Assembly: GCF_013410355.1 (NCBI RefSeq)
Contig: NZ_JACCFI010000001.1
Location: 2,418,001 to 2,482,000, forward strand
DNA length: 64,000 nucleotides
Reading direction: 5' to 3'
Source of the DNA: Agromyces hippuratus
GTDB taxonomy: Bacteria; Actinomycetota; Actinomycetes; Actinomycetales; Microbacteriaceae
Part shown: piece by piece, positions 31,117 through 39,011 of the stretch
Layout of the letters: each line of letters opens with the position of its first letter
How positions within the stretch are numbered: the stretch's first letter is position 1
The notes under the pieces: generated by a model
Told to the model about the DNA's origin: nothing
The model's input: the letters and a program-made list of their open reading frames with translations, nothing else
Database searches by the model: none
Translations under genes and position numbers: made by a program

Positions 31117-31581
31117 ATGACCGACGACGTTCGACTCCGACCGAAGACCGAAGCCGAGACGGCCGCCTGGCTGCCCGTCGCGATGGCGGCGTACGAGCAG
31201 GCGCGGCAGCGCGCCGGCGACACCGCCGAGCAGGCGGTCGTCGGCCGACGCGCCTCGGAGGACCAGTACTTCCCCGACGGGCGGCTCATCGACGGGCACC
31301 TGCTCTTCACCGTCGAGGCCGACGGCGAAGACGCCGGCTGGCTGTGGATCGGCCCGATGAGCGAGCCGGCCAACTGGTACATCTGGGACGTCGCGATCCA
31401 CGAGACGCACCGCCGCCGAGGGCTCGGCAGCCGCGTGATGCTGCTCGCCGAGGAGGTCGCGCGCGACCAGGGCGCGGTGAACCTGCGCCTGAACGTCTTC
31501 GGCTACAACACGCCGGCGATCCGACTCTACGAATCGCTCGGCTACGAGACGGCCGCGATCCACATGCAGAAGGTGCTCTGA
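31117..31581 (+). CDS. GNAT-family N-acetyltransferase (paralogue)
   Basis: 154 aa. Same layout as the divergent neighbour: AGWLWIGPMSEPANWYIWDVAIHETHRRRGLGSRVM and RLYESLGYETAAIHM. The two proteins align in order and length, with clear differences in the N-terminal acceptor-binding half. The promoter gap of 92 bp is shared. The substrate is unknown. Confidence 0.9.
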   Translation: MTDDVRLRPKTEAETAAWLPVAMAAYEQARQRAGDTAEQAVVGRRASEDQYFPDGRLIDGHLLFTVEADGEDAGWLWIGPMSEPANWYIWDVAIHETHRRRGLGSRVMLLAEEVARDQGAVNLRLNVFGYNTPAIRLYESLGYETAAIHMQKVL

Positions 31582-31584
31582 CGA

Positions 31585-31610
31585 CGAGCGGATGCCGCGG
31601 CATCCGCTCG
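31585..31610. terminator. 26-bp perfect palindrome between convergent genes
   Basis: The 13-bp arms (first half CGAGCGGATGCCG) are exact reverse complements with no spacer. It lies 3 bp after the acetyltransferase stop and 28 bp before the stop of the convergent membrane-protein gene. It embeds GGATGCC and GGCATCC, the word that is abundant throughout the window. A terminator is likely; protein binding is possible. Confidence 0.6.
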
Positions 31611-31638
31611 ATCGACGGAATCGCGCCCGGCCTGCCCG

Positions 31639-33300
31639 TCAGTCGGCCAGGCGGATCACCTCGACGCGGTCACCCGGCCCCGCGATGACGAGCACGCGCT
31701 TCGCGGCGACGCCGTCGAGCGCGGCCACGATCGCACGGGGATCGGGGCGCGCAGCGGTCTCGACCTCGATGGGCGGCTCGGGCTCGGCTGCGTGCTCGGT
31801 CTCGGTGCCGGCCGCGACATCGGCCCTCCGCCAGAGGGTGACGGAGGCACCCGTGGCGCGGATCGCCTGTTCGACCTCGGTCGTCTCGCCGCCGGCCACG
31901 AGGATGACCCGGCCGACCCGCTGCTCGGGAGCCGGCCCCGCTGCCGCGATCACCGACCGGTCGCGACGCCACACGGCGAAGTGGTACCCGAACACGAGCA
32001 CGGTGGCGACGAGCAGGCCGAGCGGAGCGCGTATCTGGTCGATCAGGCTCGCGCCGCTCGTCGAGGCGAGCCCGAATGCGAAGAGCTGGAAGCCGACCAC
32101 GAGCAGGGTGATGAGCGCGACGATCGCGCTCAGTCCGAACACGGCCACGAGGTAGATCCGGCGGCCGGGGTAGGCGATCTCCGCCGGTTCGGCGCGCTCG
32201 GTCGGCCGCCAGCTGAACCACCAGACGGGCCCCCCGACGACGAGCGCACTGATGCCGCCGAGCAGGAGGGAGCGGGTGTCGGATGACGCGAACGGGTCGA
32301 CGAGCGCGGCGAGCACGCTGTTCACGATGATGCCGATGCCCGTGGCCGCCCCGACGAGCCCGGCCCCCGACATGACGAGCATGCTCGCCCGGCGGGTGCC
32401 GTCGGACCGGCCGGCGGCGATCCGACGGTGGTAGGTCCACACCGTCGCGCCGACGAGCGCCGAGGCGATCGCGGCCCCCAGCGGACGCAGGATCTCATCG
32501 GAGGACGCGCCGGCGTCGAAGGCGATCCGAAGCCCGACCCAGAGCGACGTGCCGAGTCCGCCGAGCATCAGCAGGCCCGCAGCCATCACGCCGACGACCA
32601 CGAGGGTCACGGAGGCGAGGCCCGTGTCGAGTCGCTTGGCGCCCTCCCGGTGCCAGTGCCACCACCAGATCGCCGCGCCGGCCACCGCCCAGATCAGCCC
32701 GTCGACCGGCAGCTGCCACCACGGGCTGCCCGCGATCGTGGTCTGGGAGATGCCGCGGATCGCGGCGCCGAACAGTGCTCCGAGGGCGTTGACGGCCCCA
32801 CCGGCACCGACGACGAGTCCGAAGACGGATCCCGCGACCGCGGGCACGGTCTGCAGCCGGACCGGATGCTTCACCGGATGCCGCCACATCCATCGGTGCC
32901 ACACCCAGACGAGAGCCCAGACGACGAAGGCGGCGAAGGTGCCGGGTCGCCAGGCGTCGTCGACGAGCGACGCTGCCGTGCCGACGAGCATCGAGGTCGC
33001 CACGATGAGCGCCACGGTGTACATGGCGGTCAAGTAGAGGCCCCAGCCGAGCGATGCGCGCTCGGCGCCGTCGTGCAGCCGACGCCAGACCGACCACCAC
33101 AGCACGGCCGCGAGCGGGCCGCCGATGAGCGCGAACGCGAGTGAACGGGCGAGGTCGACGGTGCTGCCGAACACCAACTCGGTGCCGACGCCGAGCAGTC
33201 GCTCGAGGAGGCCGGCGACGCCGATCGCGGCGATCGTGACGAGTGCGAAGAGGAGCGAGTAGACGATCAGGCGGCGAACGGTGCCCTGCGCGCTGCTCAT
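31639..33300 (-). CDS. Multi-pass membrane protein with DUF5671-like repeats
   Basis: 553 aa. Roughly twelve membrane segments are arranged as repeated blocks. Each contains a W-x2-(W/H)-R motif on the cytoplasmic side (LWWSVWRRLHDG, WVWHRWMWRH, IWWWHWHREG, TVWTYHRRIA, VWWFSWRPTER, GYHFAVWRRD). A soluble C-terminal domain of about 90 residues follows (VILVAGGETTEVEQAIRAT to VIRLAD). Repeated W-x-W-R units are how I remember DUF5671. The function is unknown. The ATG overlaps by one base the stop of the small upstream gene, so the two are an operon. Confidence 0.75.
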   Translation of the reverse strand: MSSAQGTVRRLIVYSLLFALVTIAAIGVAGLLERLLGVGTELVFGSTVDLARSLAFALIGGPLAAVLWWSVWRRLHDGAERASLGWGLYLTAMYTVALIVATSMLVGTAASLVDDAWRPGTFAAFVVWALVWVWHRWMWRHPVKHPVRLQTVPAVAGSVFGLVVGAGGAVNALGALFGAAIRGISQTTIAGSPWWQLPVDGLIWAVAGAAIWWWHWHREGAKRLDTGLASVTLVVVGVMAAGLLMLGGLGTSLWVGLRIAFDAGASSDEILRPLGAAIASALVGATVWTYHRRIAAGRSDGTRRASMLVMSGAGLVGAATGIGIIVNSVLAALVDPFASSDTRSLLLGGISALVVGGPVWWFSWRPTERAEPAEIAYPGRRIYLVAVFGLSAIVALITLLVVGFQLFAFGLASTSGASLIDQIRAPLGLLVATVLVFGYHFAVWRRDRSVIAAAGPAPEQRVGRVILVAGGETTEVEQAIRATGASVTLWRRADVAAGTETEHAAEPEPPIEVETAARPDPRAIVAALDGVAAKRVLVIAGPGDRVEVIRLAD

Positions 33301-33773
33301 CAGTCCACCACCGCGGGCTCGCAGATCGTGAGCGGCCAGGGCGTCGATTCGATGAGCCAGCCGTCCCCGTTCCCGACGAGCTCGAACTCGGCCTTCTCCT
33401 CGTAGCTCGAGGAGTCGAAGGGTCCGGCATCGTAGGTGGTGGTGATGAGCACCTGCACCTCGGCGGTGTCATCGTGCTGCGTCGTCGAGACATGGGTCAC
33501 GCGCAGGTCCTGGGAGTATCCGCCGTCGAACTCGCGGCAGGGGTCGCCGAGCTCGGGGACGAGGTAGTCGACCGCAGCCGCTTCGTCGCCGTCGATGACG
33601 GCGGTCGAGTACCGCTGCACCACGCCTTCGGGCGTGGACTCGTCGAGGAGCTGTGGCGTGCCGCGGGTGAAGACCACGACGAGGGCGACGACGACGAGCA
33701 CGCCGATCACGGAGAGGATCACGATGAGCGTGCGATTCGGCCTCGTTGCGGGCTCCGCCGGGGATTCGACCAT
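33300..33773 (-). CDS. Single-pass membrane protein with NTF2-like extracytoplasmic part
   Basis: 157 aa. A short basic N terminus is followed by a strong membrane helix (about residues 15-37). The external domain (TPEGVVQRYSTAVIDGDEAAAVDYL, strands, then DGWLIESTPWPL) has the helix-strand order of NTF2-like folds with two cysteines (DPCREF and TICEP). ATG 33773 is chosen. Coupling to the large DUF5671-like membrane gene (TGATG) suggests a joint envelope function, unknown. Confidence 0.65.
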   Translation of the reverse strand: MVESPAEPATRPNRTLIVILSVIGVLVVVALVVVFTRGTPQLLDESTPEGVVQRYSTAVIDGDEAAAVDYLVPELGDPCREFDGGYSQDLRVTHVSTTQHDDTAEVQVLITTTYDAGPFDSSSYEEKAEFELVGNGDGWLIESTPWPLTICEPAVVD

Positions 33774-33826
33774 GCACACATCATGGCGCACGCCCGCCTC
33801 GGTCGACGCTGGCGATCTCGGAGGCG

Positions 33827-34447
33827 TCACCAGGGCTCGCCGGCGGCGGGCAGCAGGGTTCGCACCTTCTCGACGGCGTCGGGGAAGCAGGCGTCGAGCA
33901 CCTCGGTCGCCGAGACCTCGTCGCCGTAATCACCCGTGAGCCGGAGGCCCACGATCGTGTTGATCAGCATGCCGGTGGCGATGAACTCGCGGGCCTGCTC
34001 GGGTGTGAACCCCGCCTCGTCACGGAGGAATCGCCAGATGCGGCTGAACCCGGCGCGGGCGACGCGGCCGATCTGGGGTTCGCCTCCGAGCGCCGTGGAG
34101 TTCGCGACGACGGGGAGCATGCCGCGCTCGACCAGGAGCTCGGTGTACGCCGTGCCCATGCGCTCGCCGACTCCCTCCGGCGCCCCCGGCAGCGCTGCCC
34201 GGAACACGTCGATCATGCGGTCGTACGCGCGATCGATGACCTCGATGAAGAGCTTCTCCTTCGTGCCGAAGAGCCGCACGACGTAGGGCTGGCTGACTCC
34301 GGCGGCCCGGGCGACCTCGTCGGTCGTGGTGCCGACGTAGGTCTTCGCGCCGAAGACCGCGGTGGCGGCCTCGAGGATGAGCTCGCGGCGGTCGGCCGCC
34401 TTCATGCGCGGAGCCGTGGGAACCGATTCGACCGTCATGGTTGACAT
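33827..34447 (-). CDS. TetR-family repressor
   Basis: 206 aa (ATG 34438 is an equally possible start). N-terminal TetR helix-turn-helix: RRELILEAATAVFGAKTYVGTTTDEVARAAGVSQPYVVRLFGTKEKLF. The C-terminal ligand domain is of usual length. No ribosome binding site is seen, so a leaderless transcript is possible. It diverges from a DHA2-type drug efflux gene, with an extended inverted repeat filling the gap. It should repress the pump and itself until a drug binds. Confidence 0.92.
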   Translation of the reverse strand: MSTMTVESVPTAPRMKAADRRELILEAATAVFGAKTYVGTTTDEVARAAGVSQPYVVRLFGTKEKLFIEVIDRAYDRMIDVFRAALPGAPEGVGERMGTAYTELLVERGMLPVVANSTALGGEPQIGRVARAGFSRIWRFLRDEAGFTPEQAREFIATGMLINTIVGLRLTGDYGDEVSATEVLDACFPDAVEKVRTLLPAAGEPW

Positions 34448-34490
34448 GTTATCAGTCGATTACTACAGTTCGTTGTAATCATCCGATAAC
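34448..34490. promoter_or_regulatory. Likely TetR operator
   Basis: Arms at 34448-34463 (GTTATCAGTCGATTAC) and 34475-34490 (GTAATCATCCGATAAC) are inverted repeats matching at 13 of 16 positions, with an 11-bp spacer. The left arm abuts the tetR start codon and the right arm ends just before the MFS ribosome binding site AAGGAG (34494). Confidence 0.75.
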
Positions 34491-34506
34491 AACAAGGAGC
34501 GCCGTC

Positions 34507-35973
34507 GTGTCCACCACCCTCGATGCCGCAGTACGCCCCTCCACGCGTCGTTCCGGCGCCCGACGACCGGGTCCGCTCTGGCTCGTCCTCCTCGCCACGG
34601 CACTGCCGATGTTCATGGCGACGCTCGACAACCTCGTCATGACCAACGCGCTGCCCGTGCTGCACGCGGAGTTCGGGGCATCCGTCGAAGAGCTGCAGTG
34701 GTTCATGAACGCGTACACACTCGCGTTCGCGAGCACGATCCTGATGGCGGTCGCCCTCGGCGACCGATTCGGGCGACGCACCCTCTTCATCATCGGCATC
34801 GCGGTGTTCACGCTGAGTTCGGCGCTCGCCGCCCTCGCCACCGATCCGGGCCAGCTCATCGCCGCGCGAGCCGTGCAGGGCTTCGGCGCCGCCGCCATCA
34901 TGCCGCTCTCGCTCACCCTGCTCGCGGGCGCCGTGCCGCCGGCACGCCGCCCCCTCGCCATCGGCATCTGGGGCGGGGTGGCGGGCCTCGGCGTCGCCAC
35001 CGGACCGCTCGTCGGCGGCGCGGTCATCGAGGGCTGGGCCTGGCAGGCGATCTTCTGGATCAACGTGCCCGTCGGCGTGATCTCGATCGCGCTCGTGCTG
35101 CTCGCACTGCAGAACAGCTTCGGCGCCCGGCTCCGCGCCGACGTCTTCGGCCTCGCCCTCTCGGGACTCGGCCTCCTCGGCCTCGTCTACGGCATCGTGC
35201 GGGGCAACGAGGCAGGCTGGTCGAGCGCCGAGGTGCTCGGCAGCCTCATCGCCGGCGGCGTGCTCCTCGTCGGCTTCGTCGTCTGGGAGTCACGCGCCTC
35301 GGCGCCGTTGCTGCCGCTCCGACTCTTCGGCGATCGCAGCTTCACGGTCGCGAATCTCGCGGGGTTCGGCTTCAGCTTCGGCGCGTTCGGGTCGATCTTC
35401 ATCCTCATCCAGTTCCTGCAGGTCGTGCAGGGCGCGACCCCGCTCGAAGCCGCGGTGCAGACCTCGCCGTGGACGCTCGCCCCGATGGTCGTCGCGCCGC
35501 TCGCCGGGGCGTTCGCCGGGCGCGTCGGCACGCGCGCCTTCATCGTCGCGGGCCTCGCAGCCCTGTCGGCGGCGCTCTTCTGGTTGACGGGTCTGCTCGA
35601 CGCCGACACCGAGTACTCGGCCTTCGTGGCCCCGTTCATCCTCGCGGGCGTCGGCATGGGCCTCGTGTTCGCCCCGTCGGCGACAGCCGTGCTCGCGACC
35701 ATGCAGCCCGACGACCACGCGAAGGCCAGCGGCACGAACTCGATGCTCCGCGAGGTGGGCGTCGCGCTCGGCATCGCCGTCTCGACGGCGGTCTTCACCG
35801 GAGCCGGCGGCGCACTCACCCCCGCCGACTACACCGTCGGCGCCGAGCCGGCCGTCGTGGTCGGCGCATCGGTGCTGCTCGCCTCGGCGCTCATCGCCCT
35901 GCTGCTGCCGGCCGGGCGGGCGACGCCTGCAGCGACCGGCGCGCCGACCACGACGGCCGCCCTCGTGCACTGA
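34507..35973 (+). CDS. DHA2-family MFS multidrug efflux transporter
   Basis: 488 aa from GTG 34507 with AAGGAG upstream. Fourteen-helix drug:H+ antiporter of the EmrB/QacA class. Visible are TLDNLVMTNALPVL in helix 1, LGDRFGRRTLF in loop 2-3, RAVQGFGAAAIMPLSL in helix 4, and WGGVAGLGVATGPLVGGAVIEGWAWQAIFWINVPVG (motif C) in helices 5-6. It exports cationic or lipophilic drugs. The control element is the palindrome between it and the TetR gene. A strong hairpin follows its stop. Confidence 0.93.
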   Translation: MSTTLDAAVRPSTRRSGARRPGPLWLVLLATALPMFMATLDNLVMTNALPVLHAEFGASVEELQWFMNAYTLAFASTILMAVALGDRFGRRTLFIIGIAVFTLSSALAALATDPGQLIAARAVQGFGAAAIMPLSLTLLAGAVPPARRPLAIGIWGGVAGLGVATGPLVGGAVIEGWAWQAIFWINVPVGVISIALVLLALQNSFGARLRADVFGLALSGLGLLGLVYGIVRGNEAGWSSAEVLGSLIAGGVLLVGFVVWESRASAPLLPLRLFGDRSFTVANLAGFGFSFGAFGSIFILIQFLQVVQGATPLEAAVQTSPWTLAPMVVAPLAGAFAGRVGTRAFIVAGLAALSAALFWLTGLLDADTEYSAFVAPFILAGVGMGLVFAPSATAVLATMQPDDHAKASGTNSMLREVGVALGIAVSTAVFTGAGGALTPADYTVGAEPAVVVGASVLLASALIALLLPAGRATPAATGAPTTTAALVH

Positions 35974-35986
35974 CGGCCGTCAGATG

Positions 35987-36024
35987 ACGAAGTCCCCACC
36001 GGCAGCGCCGTGTGGGGACTTCGT
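35987..36024. terminator. Strong bidirectional terminator hairpin
   Basis: ACGAAGTCCCCAC (35987-35999) and GTGGGGACTTCGT (36012-36024) form a perfect 13-bp stem with a 12-nt loop. It is placed between the convergent MFS and DUF4190 genes. Confidence 0.8.
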
Positions 36025-36045
36025 GCGAGTGGTCTCGTCGACGAC

Positions 36046-36330
36046 TCAGTAGGACGTGACCGCGGGGGTCGCCGCAACGAACGCGAAGGTCGCGATGAAG
36101 ATGATGATGTAGAGCACGATCGACGCGAAGCCGATGATGACGGCAGCGAGCGCGAGGCCGCGGCCGCGCTCACCCGACTTCTTCACCTGGCTCAGGGCGA
36201 TGAACCCGAGCACGATGGCGACGATGTTGGTGCCGAGGAGCGAGAGCACGAAGCCGACGATCGCGAGGACGTTCCACTTCTCGGCGGGCGCCGACGGTGC
36301 GGACACGGGGGCGGGAGCGGGAGTGGTCAT
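36046..36330 (-). CDS. DUF4190 domain membrane protein
   Basis: 94 aa. A Pro/Ala-rich N terminus is followed by two membrane helices joined by a basic loop (LGFIALSQVKKSGERGRGLALAAVIIG), the DUF4190 signature. The domain commonly sits in small or modular actinobacterial membrane proteins of unknown function. The ATG at 36330 has AAGGA upstream. It is convergent with the MFS gene. Confidence 0.88.
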   Translation of the reverse strand: MTTPAPAPVSAPSAPAEKWNVLAIVGFVLSLLGTNIVAIVLGFIALSQVKKSGERGRGLALAAVIIGFASIVLYIIIFIATFAFVAATPAVTSY

Positions 36331-36599
36331 GTGGGAGGTTTCCTTGCTCTAGGGATCGACGATCTGCCGAATCGCATCCTGACAGCGCCCGAGAGCCGGC
36401 GTCAATGGAGAGGGGTGCCCATGTCCCAGCACGCGACTCGGGGCGTCACAGCATGACGTTTCGATTCACCGCTGCGCGCGGAACACCGCACGATCCTGGG
36501 GGCGAGATGTCGTGTGGCGTACGACAGCCTCGTTCGAGGCATCCGCGCGCATGCGACGGGGCCTCGGCGTCTGCCGGGGCCCCGTCGGGTCGTCGCGGG

Positions 36600-37043
36600 T
36601 CACCGGAGTCGGTCCGATGACGCGCCGTGCTCGAGCTCGTGCTGACGAAGGGACTCGGCGGCGGCCAGAGCCTCCCCGTACTTCGTCAGACGCACCCCCT
36701 GCGCTTCGGCCGCCGACGGGCCGACGTCGGCCCGAGCCTCCGACTGCTTCGCACTGCGGATCCCCTCGACGCTCGACGGCGACGGTCCGACGACCGAGCG
36801 GGCCTCGGTCTGCTTGGCACTGCGGATCCCCTCGGCGGTCGCGAACGACTGCACCGAGGTCGCGCCGGCGTGGAGCTCGGCACGCATCGCGTCGGACTCC
36901 TGCCGGGCCGACTGCTGGAGCTCGTGCTGCGACTGCGGCACGCTCCCCGATTCGACATCGTCGCGCACCCCTGCGCATGCACTGAGCACGACGAGGAGCG
37001 CCACTGCACCGATGGCCGCCGACCCCGTCTTCGTGGTGTTCAT
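36600..37043 (-). CDS. Lipoprotein with internal EGIRSAKQ repeats
   Basis: 147 aa. Lipobox LSACAG near residue 23. The mature part is helical and Ala/Glu/Ser-rich. It contains two near-identical units, EGIRSAKQTEARSVVGPS and EGIRSAKQSEARADVGPS, with a third, weaker match EAQGVRLTKYGEA downstream. The repeat is visible in DNA as well, so it arose by recent tandem duplication. No family recognised. Adjacent sequence up to 37427 has no gene. Confidence 0.72.
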   Translation of the reverse strand: MNTTKTGSAAIGAVALLVVLSACAGVRDDVESGSVPQSQHELQQSARQESDAMRAELHAGATSVQSFATAEGIRSAKQTEARSVVGPSPSSVEGIRSAKQSEARADVGPSAAEAQGVRLTKYGEALAAAESLRQHELEHGASSDRLR

Positions 37044-37427
37044 GATCCTGTCCTTCCACTCGGGTTCAATAACTGAATATCCCTCACGATAGGAACGCCC
37101 AGACGGGGCGACATCCGGACGCCCACTGGACTGCCCGTCGACATCGGCGCGGTCGGCACACGTGCCCGCACCGGCACGGGTCAGTGGCTGCACCCGCTCC
37201 GATGCCGCCTCGATGCCGCCCGCGCCCGAACACCGGCTCCCGGGCTGGTCCGGGAAGTGCTGCGCGCCGTAGCGATCTCAGTCGCGATATCTTGCGCCCA
37301 CGCAAGAATCCCGCGCCGGAGCACAACCAATCGCAGAGCCTCGGCTCGTAGCCTTGAAGAGCACGGCGATTCGCGTCGCGCGCATCCATTCGCAGCACTC
37401 ACCCCTCATCGAGGATCGGAGGTTCAC
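37044..37427. other. 384-bp stretch without a recognised gene
   Basis: Divergent promoter region of the repeat lipoprotein (minus) and DUF6421 (plus). No open frame has recognisable content. It carries the palindrome at 37290-37307 and the GGAGG ribosome binding site at 37418 for the DUF6421 gene. Confidence 0.6.
37290..37307. promoter_or_regulatory. Palindrome upstream of DUF6421
   Basis: TCTTGCG-ccca-CGCAAGA, perfect 7-bp arms with a 4-nt centre, 121 bp before the DUF6421 ATG. The TTGC-N6-GCAA type is common among bacterial repressor and Lrp-like sites. No cognate regulator is apparent in the window. Confidence 0.45.
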
Positions 37428-38903
37428 ATGTCGAGCAACACCACGATCGACGCCATCATCGGCGAACCCGAGGTTCTCGAGGACGCGGTGACCGCCGCCG
37501 ACCTCGCGCTCGCCGAGGGCGTCGAGACGGATGCCGCGTGGCTCCGCCTCAAGGAGTCGGCGACCGCGCTCCAGGGCCTGCAGGTGAAGGACGGCTCGGT
37601 GCCCGAGGCATCCGACCCTTCGACGGGCTCAGGGAGCAGGGAACAGGCATCCCGTCTCGTCGACGCGATCGTCGAGTCGATCGAAGCGCTCGCGCCGCGG
37701 TTCCCGCACGAGGCCGAGTACCTCGCGGCATCCGTCGTCGACTTCCGCCGCTGGCAGGCCGAGGGCTTCGGCGTGCCCGACTTCCTCGACTCGCTCGTCG
37801 TGTTCCAGCCGCAGCGGCACCGCATCGACGGCATCCGCCACCTCGTGGTCTTCCCCATGTACACGCAGAACGGCTCGTCCGACCGGCACGTCGAGGCGCT
37901 CGTCGTCGAGACGATCTGGCCCGAGTTCATCGCAGAGCTCGAGGCCGGCGACTACGGCAACAAGCTCTTCGTGAGCCTGCGCCTCGTCGACTTCACGCCG
38001 GGCTACGACACGAACTCGGCAGTGCTGTTCCCCGAGACGGTCGCGATGCGCGAGATCCCGACGTTCACGTGGGGCGCGATCTTCCAGGACCGCGAGGCGG
38101 CGCGTTACCGCCGCGTCGTGCGCGCGGCATCCGACATCACGAAGCTCGAGCTGCCCGCCGACGCGGCGGCGCTGCTCGACGACCAGGAGCTCGCCGAGCG
38201 CACGTTCGTGATGTGGGACATCATCCACGACCGCACGCACATGCGCGGCGACCTGCCGTTCGACCCGTTCATGATCAAGCAGCGCATGCCGTTCTTCCTC
38301 TACTCGCTCGAGGAGCTGCGGTGCGACCTGACCGCGTTCCGCGAGTCGGTGAAGATCGAGCGCAGCCTGAACGCGCGCCTCGCCGCCGGCGAGGAGCTCA
38401 CCGAGGCCGAGGAGCAGATGCGCTCCACCGGCAAGCTCGTGCAGTACGCGGTGATCTTCGACCGCATCTTCCGCTTCGCCATCACGGGATCGCGCGTGCG
38501 CAACTACGACGGACTCGGCGGCCAGCTGCTGTTCGCGTGGCTGCACCAGAAGCACGTGCTCGACTGGACCGACGTCTCGCTCAGCTTCGACTGGGACGCC
38601 GTGCCCGACGCGGTCGTCGAACTCGGCGACGCGATCGACGAGCTCTACTGGAAGTCGATCGACCGCCCGAAGACGGTGCACTGGCTCGCCGCCTACGACC
38701 TCGTCACGAGCGTCGTGACGCCGAACCCGGCGTCGGTGTGGGCCGAGGGCCTGCCGCGCGAGGTGCTCGCCGGCCCGCCCAAGGGCTACACCGACCTCGT
38801 GATGGACGACGAGTTCCCGCTGTCGATGTTCTACGAGGCCCTCGACAAGAAGATGAAGCCCGTCATCGAGTCGACCGTCGGCATCACGGCCGCCGACGCC
38901 TGA
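37428..38903 (+). CDS. DUF6421 family protein
   Basis: 491 aa, soluble. It matches DUF6421 as I recall it from Streptomyces: GFGVPDFLDSLVVFQPQRHR, HLVVFPMYTQNGSSDRHVEALV, NSAVLFPETVAMRE, and a His-containing DIIHDRTHMRGDLPFDPFMIKQRMPFF. The HDRTHMRGD and following helices hint at a metal or catalytic centre, but no function is known to me. An 11-residue Ser/Gly-rich insert at about residues 62-72 derives from a repeat (37616-37635). ATG 37428 follows GGAGG. An SDR gene downstream shares the direction, a pairing I have seen in other actinobacteria. Confidence 0.82.
   Translation: MSSNTTIDAIIGEPEVLEDAVTAADLALAEGVETDAAWLRLKESATALQGLQVKDGSVPEASDPSTGSGSREQASRLVDAIVESIEALAPRFPHEAEYLAASVVDFRRWQAEGFGVPDFLDSLVVFQPQRHRIDGIRHLVVFPMYTQNGSSDRHVEALVVETIWPEFIAELEAGDYGNKLFVSLRLVDFTPGYDTNSAVLFPETVAMREIPTFTWGAIFQDREAARYRRVVRAASDITKLELPADAAALLDDQELAERTFVMWDIIHDRTHMRGDLPFDPFMIKQRMPFFLYSLEELRCDLTAFRESVKIERSLNARLAAGEELTEAEEQMRSTGKLVQYAVIFDRIFRFAITGSRVRNYDGLGGQLLFAWLHQKHVLDWTDVSLSFDWDAVPDAVVELGDAIDELYWKSIDRPKTVHWLAAYDLVTSVVTPNPASVWAEGLPREVLAGPPKGYTDLVMDDEFPLSMFYEALDKKMKPVIESTVGITAADA
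37616..37635. repeat. Short interspersed repeat inside the DUF6421 gene
   Basis: CCCTTCGACGGGCTCAGGGA, a 20-bp imperfect palindrome (CCCT/AGGG ends). From memory it is a variant of a repeat frequent in intergenic regions of Microbacteriaceae and relatives. Here it is read in frame as part of the segment DPSTGSGSREQ without disrupting the gene. Confidence 0.55.
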
Positions 38904-38924
38904 CCGCCGCACCGATTCAGGACG

Positions 38925-38975
38925 ACGTACGCTGCTCAGGACAGGATCATGGATTCCGTCCTGAGCAGCGTCCGT
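38925..38975. terminator. Long hairpin between DUF6421 and SDR genes
   Basis: A perfect 14-bp stem pairs 38929-38942 (ACGCTGCTCAGGAC) with 38958-38971. It extends outward by three more pairs after one mismatch and inward by GGA/TCC. There is no T-run. It lies between two co-directional genes, so it may terminate, attenuate or protect the upstream mRNA end. Confidence 0.55.
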
Positions 38976-39011
38976 TCGCCTGATTCCGAACAGCTCGAAG
39001 TGGAGCCGAAC

